Below, one piece after another: positions 1 through 6,928 of a stretch of 7,923 nucleotides of DNA. The stretch spans positions 1 through 7,923 of the forward strand of contig CAYVRR010000089.1 of the NCBI GenBank assembly GCA_964453215.1. The letters are read 5' to 3'. The first letter of the stretch is position 1. Each line of letters starts with the position of its first letter. A model generated the notes under the pieces. That model was not told where the DNA came from, made no database searches, and worked only from the letters and a program-made list of their open reading frames with translations. The translations under genes were made by a program, and so were the position numbers. The stretch comes from SABI01 sp964453215. GTDB lineage: Bacteria > Spirochaetota > Spirochaetia > Sphaerochaetales > Sphaerochaetaceae.

Positions 1-224
1 AAGATAGAAGAGGATATTATCTATCTCCCTCTGTATATGACATCGCTTCTGTGAGATAGAACCAAAAAATCATCTGAAAATAATGAAAGCCATTTGCTCT
101 ACGTACCAGACGTTAACCTGTGTGATATCTAGTTTGCCCACTTATCACAGTGTGGTGATAGAATGCTCCTATCACCACTTCATAGAAACCAAATTTTTCC
201 TTATTCGCTATCTATTCCCAAATA
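1..224. other. Non-coding region downstream of the operon
   Basis: No gene could be supported here. Short open stretches enter from the left edge on the plus strand and stop at 52-54 (TGA) and 57-59 (TAG). Either could be the last residues of a neighbouring gene, but neither ending is recognisable. The region holds a hairpin at 152-178 and a cluster of related TGTGATA/TATCAC half-sites between 121 and 178. On the minus strand there is a run of six T at 64-69, too far from the strong hairpin to make a standard intrinsic terminator with it. Confidence 0.6.
152..178 (-). terminator. Candidate terminator hairpin after the GH2 gene
   Basis: Positions 152-161 (GTGGTGATAG) and 169-178 (CTATCACCAC) are perfect 10-bp complements around a 7-nt loop. 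The hairpin starts 46 nt after the GH2 stop codon, where an operon-end structure would be expected. It lacks a T-run directly after the stem on either strand, so it is not a classical intrinsic terminator. It could be a 3'-end stabilising stem, a factor-dependent terminator or a protein-binding dyad. The left arm can also pair with 143-148, giving an alternative fold. Confidence 0.35.
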
Positions 225-1955
225 CTATCCTTCATTTATCTCTTTCATAGATTCTACCGGAATTTTGGGTTCTCTCTTCTCTGTGAGTAATCCATTCCTC
301 TCTGTTGCAACATCAGTAAGTTGGGTATAGCAGTAGCCTTGTACAATACTACTCGCTTGGAGAGCCTTAAAAAGCGAAGCAAGATGCTTCTCGAAAGATT
401 CAGCAGTTGTATCAGCGGTATACCCCCAGGATTCCTGAGAATCTGCACTACCCTCTTCAATGAATTTGATTCCACCAAATTCACTCACTAGGATCGGTTT
501 ACCGTTCGATGTATAGCCATTGATAAAATGTTCTTTTCCCGCGGGTTTGAATGATAAAAGAGCATTGGTTGTTAGATAATGCTTTGCAAACTCTTCTGCA
601 TTCCCTTCATAATCATGTACTGACCAAATATCACCGCAAGTGTGCTCCCAACCATCATTATCGACAACAAGCCTTGTAACATCGATTGACTTTGTCATTT
701 GCACGAGAGCATTACAATGAGCTTGCTGTTCCTTGCTCGTCAATACCTCTTGGATACCCCATGATTCGTTTAATGGAGTCCAAACAACAATACATGGATG
801 ATTATAGTCACGTACGAGAACATCCATCCATTCCTTGTACATTCTTGAAGCATAGGAGACCGAATAGTTATGCGCTGAACCAATCTCACCCCAAACCAAC
901 AACCCCATCTTATCTGCATGGAACAGAAACCGAGGATCCTCTACCTTCTGATGTTTTCTTACTCCATTGAACCCCATCGCCTTGACGAGTTTGATATCCT
1001 CAACGAATGAATCATCTGAAGGTGCTGTCATCAATGATTCTGGCCAGTACCCTTGATCAAGGACCAACCGTTGAAAATATGGTCGATTATTCAGCATGAA
1101 GATACCATTCTCAATGGAAATCTTTCGCATTCCAAAATATGATTGCACCTCATCAGTTACAGAATGGGAACCTTTCAACCTAAAATTGACATCAAATAAC
1201 CTTGGGTTTTCAGGGGACCAAGCCATATCTTCATAGAAATTCCAATGTCGTTGTGCTGTATCCTGCAATAATATCTTGAAGCTACCCTTTAGACTTTTCG
1301 TATTTATTGCAATGGAAGCAATCGAAAGACCTTCGAAGAAGAGCTCTGTCTCAAAAACATGGTCTTTCTCCCCCACAAGACGATAATCAAATTTTACAGC
1401 CTTTTCATCAAATAATGGGGTAATCCTCACTGAAGCAATATAGCTCTGGGGTACATACTCAATCCATACACTTTGCCAAATGCCACAGGAATGCATATAA
1501 AAAATACTCTTGGGCTTTTCTTCCCAATACTGTTTTCCTCGAGGAATCTCCATATCGTAAGGGTCATCATTGACTTTGAGCATTACAACTGTTTCAGACC
1601 CAAACTGTACATTGTCGGTGATATCAACTGAAAAAGAAGTCTGGCCACCTTCGTGGGTCAGAACTAAATCTCCGTTAACTCTAACCTCACAGAAATAATC
1701 AACAGCCCCAAAGTGCAGTATAACCCGATGCCCATCATATTGCTTATCAAGCATAAACCTCTTACGGTACCATACCGTTTCGTGAAATGCAGTATCACCA
1801 ATCCCCGACATTGTTGCTTCATATACAAAGGGAACAGTAATTTGGCTATTAAAAATCGGTTGATCAAATGAGAACTCCCAGGTTCCATTCAAAGAGAGCC
1901 AGTGCTCTCTCACAAAATTCGGTCTCGGGTACTCTCCCCTCGGGACTCCTTGCAT
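225..1955 (-). CDS. Glycoside hydrolase family 2 (beta-galactosidase/beta-glucuronidase-like)
   Basis: Retaining exo-glycosidase of the GH2 fold, 576 aa from the chosen start. Approximate domain order: N-terminal sugar-binding jelly roll (1-170, with the family-typical GKQYW and GIWQSVWIE segments), an Ig-like sandwich (175-280), and a TIM barrel (285-576). The acid/base is probably Glu397 in PLNESWG and the nucleophile Glu492 in LVSEFGG, so both catalytic residues are present. No signal peptide is visible, so it should act in the cytoplasm on imported sugar. The start is set at the ATG at 1953-1955 because GGAGG at 1961-1965 sits 5 nt upstream. Longer frames from the ATG at 1965-1967 or the GTG at 1974-1976 would place this ribosome site inside the gene. 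It starts 24 nt after the GH43 stop, consistent with cotranscription. GH2 covers beta-galactosidases, glucuronidases, mannosidases and arabinosidases. The exact sugar cannot be read here, and the gene is last in the operon. Confidence 0.9.
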   Translation of the reverse strand: MQGVPRGEYPRPNFVREHWLSLNGTWEFSFDQPIFNSQITVPFVYEATMSGIGDTAFHETVWYRKRFMLDKQYDGHRVILHFGAVDYFCEVRVNGDLVLTHEGGQTSFSVDITDNVQFGSETVVMLKVNDDPYDMEIPRGKQYWEEKPKSIFYMHSCGIWQSVWIEYVPQSYIASVRITPLFDEKAVKFDYRLVGEKDHVFETELFFEGLSIASIAINTKSLKGSFKILLQDTAQRHWNFYEDMAWSPENPRLFDVNFRLKGSHSVTDEVQSYFGMRKISIENGIFMLNNRPYFQRLVLDQGYWPESLMTAPSDDSFVEDIKLVKAMGFNGVRKHQKVEDPRFLFHADKMGLLVWGEIGSAHNYSVSYASRMYKEWMDVLVRDYNHPCIVVWTPLNESWGIQEVLTSKEQQAHCNALVQMTKSIDVTRLVVDNDGWEHTCGDIWSVHDYEGNAEEFAKHYLTTNALLSFKPAGKEHFINGYTSNGKPILVSEFGGIKFIEEGSADSQESWGYTADTTAESFEKHLASLFKALQASSIVQGYCYTQLTDVATERNGLLTEKREPKIPVESMKEINEG

Positions 1956-1960
1956 ATATT

Positions 1961-1965
1961 CCTCC
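1961..1965 (-). promoter_or_regulatory. Ribosome binding site deciding the GH2 start
   Basis: The minus strand reads GGAGG, then AATAT, then ATG at 1953-1955. This near-ideal Shine-Dalgarno spacing selects the start beginning Met-Gln-Gly-Val-Pro-Arg over two upstream in-frame starts that have no such site at a suitable distance. Confidence 0.8.
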
Positions 1966-1979
1966 ATAATTATCACGTA

Positions 1980-3575
1980 TTAATCGAGACAGGTGAGTGT
2001 AATCTCAGCACTATCCATGAGCGAGCCAACATACCGTATTCCAACCTTTCCATAGAGGAAAGGTTGTTTTGTATCTCTGTATGTAAGTAAGAGTCTATCT
2101 TCAAAAAATATCTGAATATCTTGTTCTTTTGCGATTACCTTGAGAGATAGCGGTTTCCCAAGAAACTCAGTATGAGGAACCTCAACCAGCGGCTCTTGGC
2201 AATACATGTGCTTGAACAAGGTGATGTTTTCAGCGCTGATCATACAACTATAACCATTGAAGTAATTTCGTCCGAGAACGGGATCTTTGCCTTCTCCACC
2301 TTCGGCCAAATCTGTCACCCGGAAAATTACACCAAAAGCTCCATCTGGCCCCATCTGGTTTCGCTTAATTACTGCATTCAATCTGAACGCACTTGTATAG
2401 GTATCCCCACACACATATTTCCCATAAGAGCCTTTGGGCTTCCATTGAGCAGTTGCTGTCAATTGCTGTGCGCGCTTATGGATCACCATATACTGTTCAG
2501 AGCTCCCGCATTGTAACGTCTGGACACCCTTCTTCAAGAACATCTTTTCACACTGAAGTTGAGCAGCCTCTAGATCTGTATTTTGAGTACTACGATGCAC
2601 AAGATAGGTACCAGCACTCGGGACATTCACCTTGCATGCATTACGCATGTTCACCTTGGCAGGAATTGGAATCGCGAGCGCTTCAAATGCTCTCTGTCTG
2701 GAACCATAGGAGAGTTGTGCATGCGTTATGATTCTCTCATTTTCCCCTGGAAGGCTACCTATGGGACCAATATTGGATTGGGCGACCTGCACTGCCGTCA
2801 CCAACAATCCATCCAGGAAGATTGACACCATCCCTTCATGTGATTGCATCACAAACGTATGCAAAACCTTTGGTTTGACCTTAAAGGGAAGCAACGCTGA
2901 ATACAACGTACATTCATGATTCCTTACAACCAACTTGTGTTCAGCAGTTACAGTAAGAGCCAATGATCCAAAACAAATACCAAAGGGTAGTGAAGCAGGA
3001 ATCAATGAAATTTCTCCCACCGCCTCAGTGACATCATAGTGATTAGAAGATTCCCATTCCTGTTGAGCTGAGGAAATAACTTTTGTTGTTACATCAGGAA
3101 GCTTTGGAACCGGTTGCTCGTAATTGCAGTGTCCCAGTACACTCACCTCACTTGGGGAGAAAGAAACAGGAGCAATACTGAAATCACGACTTCTGTCCTT
3201 GTTGAGATTATGGTACGCCATATAACGTACTTGAAGATCTGGCCCCCAAACCGTTGAACAATGGCCCAGACCAACACAAGGTCCATTTGTTTGTACTAAA
3301 ATTGGTTGGGCAGAAACATTCTTATACGGCCCTAAAGGGTTGGTACTTACTGCACAATAAATACGATATCCCTTGCTGAGATAGTGATTCCCGCAATATG
3401 TCAAATAATAAAGACCTTCATCCTTGATCACTTGAGGCCCCTCTGTCCATCCTATGTCAGTCTTGCACACCACTACCGTTTCGCCTGGCTCTGAAGGACT
3501 CTGCATGGCACACCCAAGTACCCCTCTGTCATCTGCCCAATAAAGATACAGATTCCCGTCATCATCCATAAAAGG
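1980..3575 (-). CDS. GH43-type glycoside hydrolase with beta-sandwich C-terminal modules (5' end lost in gap)
   Basis: Partial gene; 531 C-terminal residues remain and the start lies in the N gap. The visible part begins with PFMDDDGNLYLYWADDRG, the segment of the GH43 five-bladed propeller that normally follows the pKa-modulating Asp. The general acid is probably Glu45 of the fragment (GWTEGPQV, followed by YYLTYCGNHY). A later GLGHCSTV...YMAYHNL stretch (about 102-123) matches the conserved GH43 blade containing the histidine. The general-base Asp and the pKa-modulating Asp should be in the missing part. After the propeller (to about 150) come roughly 380 residues rich in beta strands: a sandwich-like part (about 170-300), a possible CBM6-like segment (about 303-367) and a LamG/DUF1080-like domain (about 370-531). 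GH43 enzymes are typically inverting arabinofuranosidases or xylosidases; the specific activity is unknown. With the N-terminus absent, secretion cannot be judged. It lies between the MalG-type permease and the GH2 gene. Confidence 0.82.
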   Translation of the reverse strand, partial: PFMDDDGNLYLYWADDRGVLGCAMQSPSEPGETVVVCKTDIGWTEGPQVIKDEGLYYLTYCGNHYLSKGYRIYCAVSTNPLGPYKNVSAQPILVQTNGPCVGLGHCSTVWGPDLQVRYMAYHNLNKDRSRDFSIAPVSFSPSEVSVLGHCNYEQPVPKLPDVTTKVISSAQQEWESSNHYDVTEAVGEISLIPASLPFGICFGSLALTVTAEHKLVVRNHECTLYSALLPFKVKPKVLHTFVMQSHEGMVSIFLDGLLVTAVQVAQSNIGPIGSLPGENERIITHAQLSYGSRQRAFEALAIPIPAKVNMRNACKVNVPSAGTYLVHRSTQNTDLEAAQLQCEKMFLKKGVQTLQCGSSEQYMVIHKRAQQLTATAQWKPKGSYGKYVCGDTYTSAFRLNAVIKRNQMGPDGAFGVIFRVTDLAEGGEGKDPVLGRNYFNGYSCMISAENITLFKHMYCQEPLVEVPHTEFLGKPLSLKVIAKEQDIQIFFEDRLLLTYRDTKQPFLYGKVGIRYVGSLMDSAEITLTCLD

Positions 3576-3675
3576 NNNNNNNNNNNNNNNNNNNNNNNNN
3601 NNNNNNNNNNNNNNNNNNNNNNNNNNNNNNNNNNNNNNNNNNNNNNNNNNNNNNNNNNNNNNNNNNNNNNNNNNN
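3576..3675. other. Assembly gap of 100 N
   Basis: Exactly 100 unknown bases, a length commonly used as a placeholder for a gap of unknown size. It removes the 3' end of the MalG-type permease and the 5' end of the GH43 gene. The reading frame happens to stay open through the gap, so a gene finder reports a false permease-hydrolase fusion at 1980-4397. Confidence 0.97.
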
Positions 3676-4379
3676 ATTGCCACCTGTACTGTCTGCTTAT
3701 CCCTGCTATGGGTGAAGATCAAGGGACCAAAATAGTCATTCCATGTTGCCATAAACAGAAGAATGGTATTTGCAACAATCGCAGTCTTCATGAGAGGGAG
3801 ATAAATTCTCCAATAAATGCCAAAGTACGAGGCTCCATCAATTTTTGCTGCCTCAAGTAAGTCTTTTGGGAGCCCACTCAGGTACTGCTTCAAGAAGAAA
3901 ATCATATTTATATTACAAAGAGAAGCAGGGACAATCAGAGGCAACAACGTATCAATCCACTTCATCTTGGAATACAGGATGAATTGAGGTACGAGCAACA
4001 CTACCACAGGAATCATCATAGTAGTGAGCAATATGGTAAAAATCACCTGTTTGTATGGGATGTACAACTTGGAAAAAGCAAAGGCTGCCATCGAGGATGT
4101 TATAGTTGCAAAACAGACGACTGATAGAGAAACAATTGCACTGTTTAAAATACCTGTTGCTAGATTCGAAACCTCCCAGACAGCACGATAATTCTCCCAA
4201 TCCACCGGATTGGGAATCCAAGTCGGGGGAATGGTATATACGAGATTGGCATGCTTAAGAGAAGTACTAATCATCCACACAAAGGGAAGAATCATGGTCA
4301 GGGCTCCCAATAGAAGAATGGCCCAGACAGAGTACCTAAGAAGAAAATGTTTTATTTCCTTATTATTAATTGCCTTCAT
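3676..4379 (-). CDS. Sugar ABC transporter permease, MalG type (3' end lost in gap)
   Basis: Inner-membrane subunit of a CUT1-type carbohydrate importer. The 234 visible residues contain one membrane helix near the N-terminus (about 14-38), four further hydrophobic segments (about 76-104, 112-136, 143-163, 196-217), and the EAA loop EAAKIDGASYFGIYWRIYLP (176-195) that docks onto the ATPase. Family members are usually about 270-285 aa, so some 40 C-terminal residues, including the last helix, are missing in the gap. The start is the ATG at 4377-4379, preceded by a GGTGGG-like site. A TTG at 4395-4397 six codons upstream is in frame but less likely. The gene overlaps the end of the MalF-type permease by 14 nt (4366-4379), which suggests translational coupling of the two partners. 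The substrate is not readable from the permease. Confidence 0.92.
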
Positions 4380-5259
4380 ACACCCACCATTTGGCAACTG
4401 AAAGTTGCAAGACTGTTAAGAGAAGAATGAAAATTCCAAACAAAGTTGCAGTGGCACTTGCATACCCCATTTGACTTGACTGAAACGCTTTTTGCCAGAT
4501 GTAATATACAATCGTAGCAACACCATACCCTCGTCCTCCATCAGGAGCAAAAAGTTGTATCTCAATGAAGGTCTGCAATGACCCAATGAGTCCTACTACC
4601 GCTAGATAGAAAGTGGTTGGTGTTATGAGTGGAAAGGTAATCCTTAGAAATTGTTGAGTCTTGGTTGCACCATCAATTTCTGCCGCCTCATAATACGTTT
4701 TTGAGATACTCTTTAATACAGCCAAATAATATATGGAAATTATCCCAATAAATTTCCAAGTGATCATGAGCACAATCATTCTCTTGGTCCATACCGGGTC
4801 ATTCAACCAATCAATTGGCTTGATCCCAAAAAAAGAGAGCAGGTGGCTTATTAACCCAAATTCTGAATTGAATAGCCATTTCCAAATGATGACCAACGCC
4901 ACAATCGAAGAGATATAGGGCAAATAATATATAACACGAAAGAGACGCTCCCAAGGAATCTTCTTATGACATGCATATGCAAATAACAGTCCAAAGAAAA
5001 GATACAAAGGGATGGGTATCAGCATATAGAAGGTGTTGCTCAAGGCAGTCCAGAATTTTGGATCTGAGAGCAATTTCGTATAATTACGCCAACCTACAAA
5101 ACTCCTGTTGGGAGAAAGAATATTCCAGTTGGTAAAACTGGCATATACACAAACAAAGAGAGGCAATGCAAAAAATACAAGGAAATAGACAATTGTTGGA
5201 GCAATGAACAACACTCCTGCTATACCCTCTTTACGTTTCATGGAACTTATTTGCTTCAT
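4366..5259 (-). CDS. Sugar ABC transporter permease, MalF type
   Basis: Complete 297-aa inner-membrane subunit of a CUT1 carbohydrate ABC importer, pairing with the MalG-type permease to form the translocation pore. It has a helix near the N-terminus (about 13-40), several further hydrophobic segments (about 74-97, 112-130, 160-183, 214-236, 266-292), and the EAA loop EAAEIDGATKTQQFLRITFP (191-210). The motif is intact. It lacks the extra N-terminal helices and large periplasmic loop of E. coli MalF, like most Gram-positive and spirochaete homologues. The start ATG at 5257-5259 has AGTAGG 5 nt upstream; the next Met (5239-5241) has no ribosome site. It follows the binding-protein gene after 75 nt that contain a strong hairpin. 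Confidence 0.95.
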   Translation of the reverse strand: MKQISSMKRKEGIAGVLFIAPTIVYFLVFFALPLFVCVYASFTNWNILSPNRSFVGWRNYTKLLSDPKFWTALSNTFYMLIPIPLYLFFGLLFAYACHKKIPWERLFRVIYYLPYISSIVALVIIWKWLFNSEFGLISHLLSFFGIKPIDWLNDPVWTKRMIVLMITWKFIGIISIYYLAVLKSISKTYYEAAEIDGATKTQQFLRITFPLITPTTFYLAVVGLIGSLQTFIEIQLFAPDGGRGYGVATIVYYIWQKAFQSSQMGYASATATLFGIFILLLTVLQLSVAKWWVYEGN

Positions 5260-5277
5260 AGTAACCTACTATTGGAA

Positions 5278-5309
5278 TCTCCCGCACCCATGCATTCAAG
5301 TGCGGGAGA
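5278..5309 (-). repeat. Intercistronic stem-loop between binding protein and permease genes
   Basis: TCTCCCGCAC at 5278-5287 and GTGCGGGAGA at 5300-5309 form a perfect 10-bp GC-rich stem with a 12-nt loop, in an otherwise AT-rich 75-nt spacer. No T-run follows on the minus strand, so full termination is unlikely. By analogy with the malE-malF spacer of enteric bacteria, it probably protects the upstream binding-protein message from 3' decay or causes partial attenuation, giving more binding protein than permease. That role is inferred; the structure itself is seen directly. Confidence 0.75.
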
Positions 5310-5334
5310 CTTAAATATTCAATAATTCCTGAAC

Positions 5335-6669
5335 TTACAAAGAGAATTCTTTGCTCAGTGCAATGCTATCGTCAAGCGACTGCTGGATTCCAGGCTTGAA
5401 CTCCTTACAGAAACTTTCTGCACTTTTCTCTCCAGAGAAAACCACTCCAACGTTGGAATTGAAATCAGCAAACCACTCCTGGGTGAATGTCTTTGACTGG
5501 GTTGCAACACGAGCATGGTTTTCCAGGATATCAAAAAGAACCTGTTTGTTTTCTGGATCCTGTTCCAACTTGGCAAACTCATCATAGGCCATGTCCTTGA
5601 GCATAGGAATTGCCTGACCTTTCTGATACGTGGTTCTCTGTGAATTTTCATTGAATGCCAGATATGCAGCAAGATTGAAAGCTTCCTCAGGGTGTTTTGT
5701 CTGAGAGGATACACTCAGCCCTGCACTACCAAACCAAATTTCGCTGTTCCCAGTACGGGGACTTACCGGCCAATTCATGACATCAAAGGTGAAATCACAG
5801 TTTTGCCAGAAGTCACCAAGACTCCAGGTTCCTGCCCCTACCATTGCAAGTTTGCCTTGCTTGAAGCGGTCATAGTCACTCAACGATGCACTTTCAGAAA
5901 TGGAAGGTGCTACATGATGCACAAGGTTTAGATCTGCAACCCATTGCAAAGCTTCGATGAAGGCAGGATCATCAATGGTCACCTGGCTCAGGGTCTCCTG
6001 GTCCACGAACTCTGCACCATTGGACCAAACTGCAGATTCTAGTGAATATGCTCCAGTACCATATACTTTCTCATCACCAGTACCAGTGGTGAGCTTCTTT
6101 GCTGCATCTAGATAGTCATTCCAATCCCATGGATCAGAAGCAGAAGGAGGTACGATCCCAGCGGCATTAAAGAGGTCAACATTGTAAAAAATGGGGAAGA
6201 CACTTACATCTTTAGGCAACGCATATACATCACCACTTCCTAACATCTCACCGTCATACCGATACAAGTCAATGATGCTTGACCATACATTATCTTCTTT
6301 GAAAATTTCATTATTTTCCACGTACGGGGTAATATTTAGCAGATTACCTGTTGCAGTATATTTCATGAACTTATCTATCTGGCAGTAGAACACGTCAGGG
6401 GCGGATCCCGCACCAATCATTGCCTGGAGCTTGGTATCAAACTCATTATCAGCAACAACGATGTATTCAACTTCCACATTTGGATAATCTTGCTCGAAGG
6501 CATCAATCATGGTTTGATAGGTATCAATTTCTGCATCGGTTCCCCAGCCCATGAATGTCAATTTAATCTTACCATCTTCTTGTGAATCCTTCTGTCCTGC
6601 TGCTGACAGAGGAAGCACGAGAAGTAGTGCCAGACACACAAAACCCACCATTCGTTTGAACATAGTCAT
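5335..6669 (-). CDS. Extracellular sugar-binding protein of an ABC transporter (family 1, UgpB/MalE-like)
   Basis: Solute-binding receptor of a CUT1 carbohydrate importer, 444 aa. Residues 1-24 form a signal peptide: MTMFKR positive end, hydrophobic core, then LSAAGQ. It then runs KIKLTFMGWGTDAEIDTYQ, the typical first strand of the family 1 fold, followed by FEQDYPNVEVEYI, and GSAPDVFY near 88-95. Late segments such as GSAGLSVSSQTKHPEEAFNLAAYLA fit the second lobe. No cysteine follows the signal core, so it is not an ordinary lipoprotein; it should be free in the periplasm or held otherwise. The start ATG at 6667-6669 has AAGGAG 7 nt upstream. The in-frame ATG at 6703-6705 lacks a ribosome site and would add a charged extension before the signal peptide. 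It is the first gene of the operon, directly behind the promoter at 6730-6757. The sugar bound is unknown. Confidence 0.94.
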   Translation of the reverse strand: MTMFKRMVGFVCLALLLVLPLSAAGQKDSQEDGKIKLTFMGWGTDAEIDTYQTMIDAFEQDYPNVEVEYIVVADNEFDTKLQAMIGAGSAPDVFYCQIDKFMKYTATGNLLNITPYVENNEIFKEDNVWSSIIDLYRYDGEMLGSGDVYALPKDVSVFPIFYNVDLFNAAGIVPPSASDPWDWNDYLDAAKKLTTGTGDEKVYGTGAYSLESAVWSNGAEFVDQETLSQVTIDDPAFIEALQWVADLNLVHHVAPSISESASLSDYDRFKQGKLAMVGAGTWSLGDFWQNCDFTFDVMNWPVSPRTGNSEIWFGSAGLSVSSQTKHPEEAFNLAAYLAFNENSQRTTYQKGQAIPMLKDMAYDEFAKLEQDPENKQVLFDILENHARVATQSKTFTQEWFADFNSNVGVVFSGEKSAESFCKEFKPGIQQSLDDSIALSKEFSL

Positions 6670-6729
6670 TTCATTTCTCCTTTTCGTAATCCTGCTATAG
6701 AGCATAGATTATGTTTCTTTACCGACTGA

Positions 6730-6757
6730 AGTGTATCACAAACCTTATATATGTCAA
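6730..6757 (-). promoter_or_regulatory. Sigma-70-type promoter of the transport/hydrolase operon
   Basis: On the minus strand a perfect -35 box TTGACA (6752-6757) is followed after 16 nt by the -10 box TACACT (6730-6735), which matches 4 of 6 consensus bases and is preceded by TGA, an extended -10 element. Transcription would start near 6723, giving a leader of about 54 nt before the binding-protein start codon. Confidence 0.6.
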
Positions 6758-6860
6758 TATTTTTGTTTTATTTTAGGCTATTTTGCATATATCAAGTTGT
6801 TATAAAACATAAATATTATTTTATTAGACAATCAAACATGAATTACCAATAATTTTCCTG

Positions 6861-6888
6861 TTCTTTATCTAAAAGAAAATGCTATACT
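6861..6888 (+). promoter_or_regulatory. Promoter of the regulator gene
   Basis: TGCTATACT at 6880-6888 is an extended -10 element with a good TATACT hexamer (6883-6888). The -35 region (TTCTTT at 6861-6866, 16-nt spacing) is poor, as is common when the -10 is extended. Transcription would start near 6895, about 34 nt before the regulator start codon. Confidence 0.5.
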
Positions 6889-6928
6889 GTTTTCCATAAC
6901 ACAACAATGGCTCAAGAAGGAGAACTCC

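Larger units (their letters stand above)
6670..6928. promoter_or_regulatory. Divergent regulatory region
   Basis: This 259-bp, strongly AT-rich spacer separates the leftward transport operon from the rightward regulator gene. It contains one promoter candidate in each direction and must hold any operator through which the regulator acts. A near-identical direct repeat, AAACATAAAT at 6805-6814 and AAACATGAAT at 6834-6843 (9 of 10 bases, 29 bp apart), lies between the two promoters and is a weak operator candidate. No strong palindrome was found. Confidence 0.6.

Noticed and set aside
1..54. Possible C-terminal end of a plus-strand gene entering from the left (stop at 52-54)
   Set aside because: Only 17 residues with no recognisable motif, and a second frame stopping at 57-59 is equally open, so neither can be preferred.
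2172..2919. Several overlapping plus-strand open frames of 60-114 codons
   Set aside because: They lie opposite the GH43 coding sequence, have no ribosome sites or recognisable domains, and look like antisense shadows of a gene with clear family motifs.
5278..5309. Intrinsic terminator after the binding protein
   Set aside because: The stem is strong, but the sequence after it on the minus strand is ATTCCAATAG without a T-run, and the downstream permeases appear to need the same transcript.
5355..5714. A 119-codon minus-strand frame inside the binding-protein gene
   Set aside because: It is a shifted frame within a clear family 1 binding protein, and its composition is unlike a natural protein.
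6801..6825. ATAAAA...TTTTAT inverted repeat in the divergent region
   Set aside because: Only 6-bp arms of pure A/T with mismatched inner positions, as expected by chance in such AT-rich sequence.
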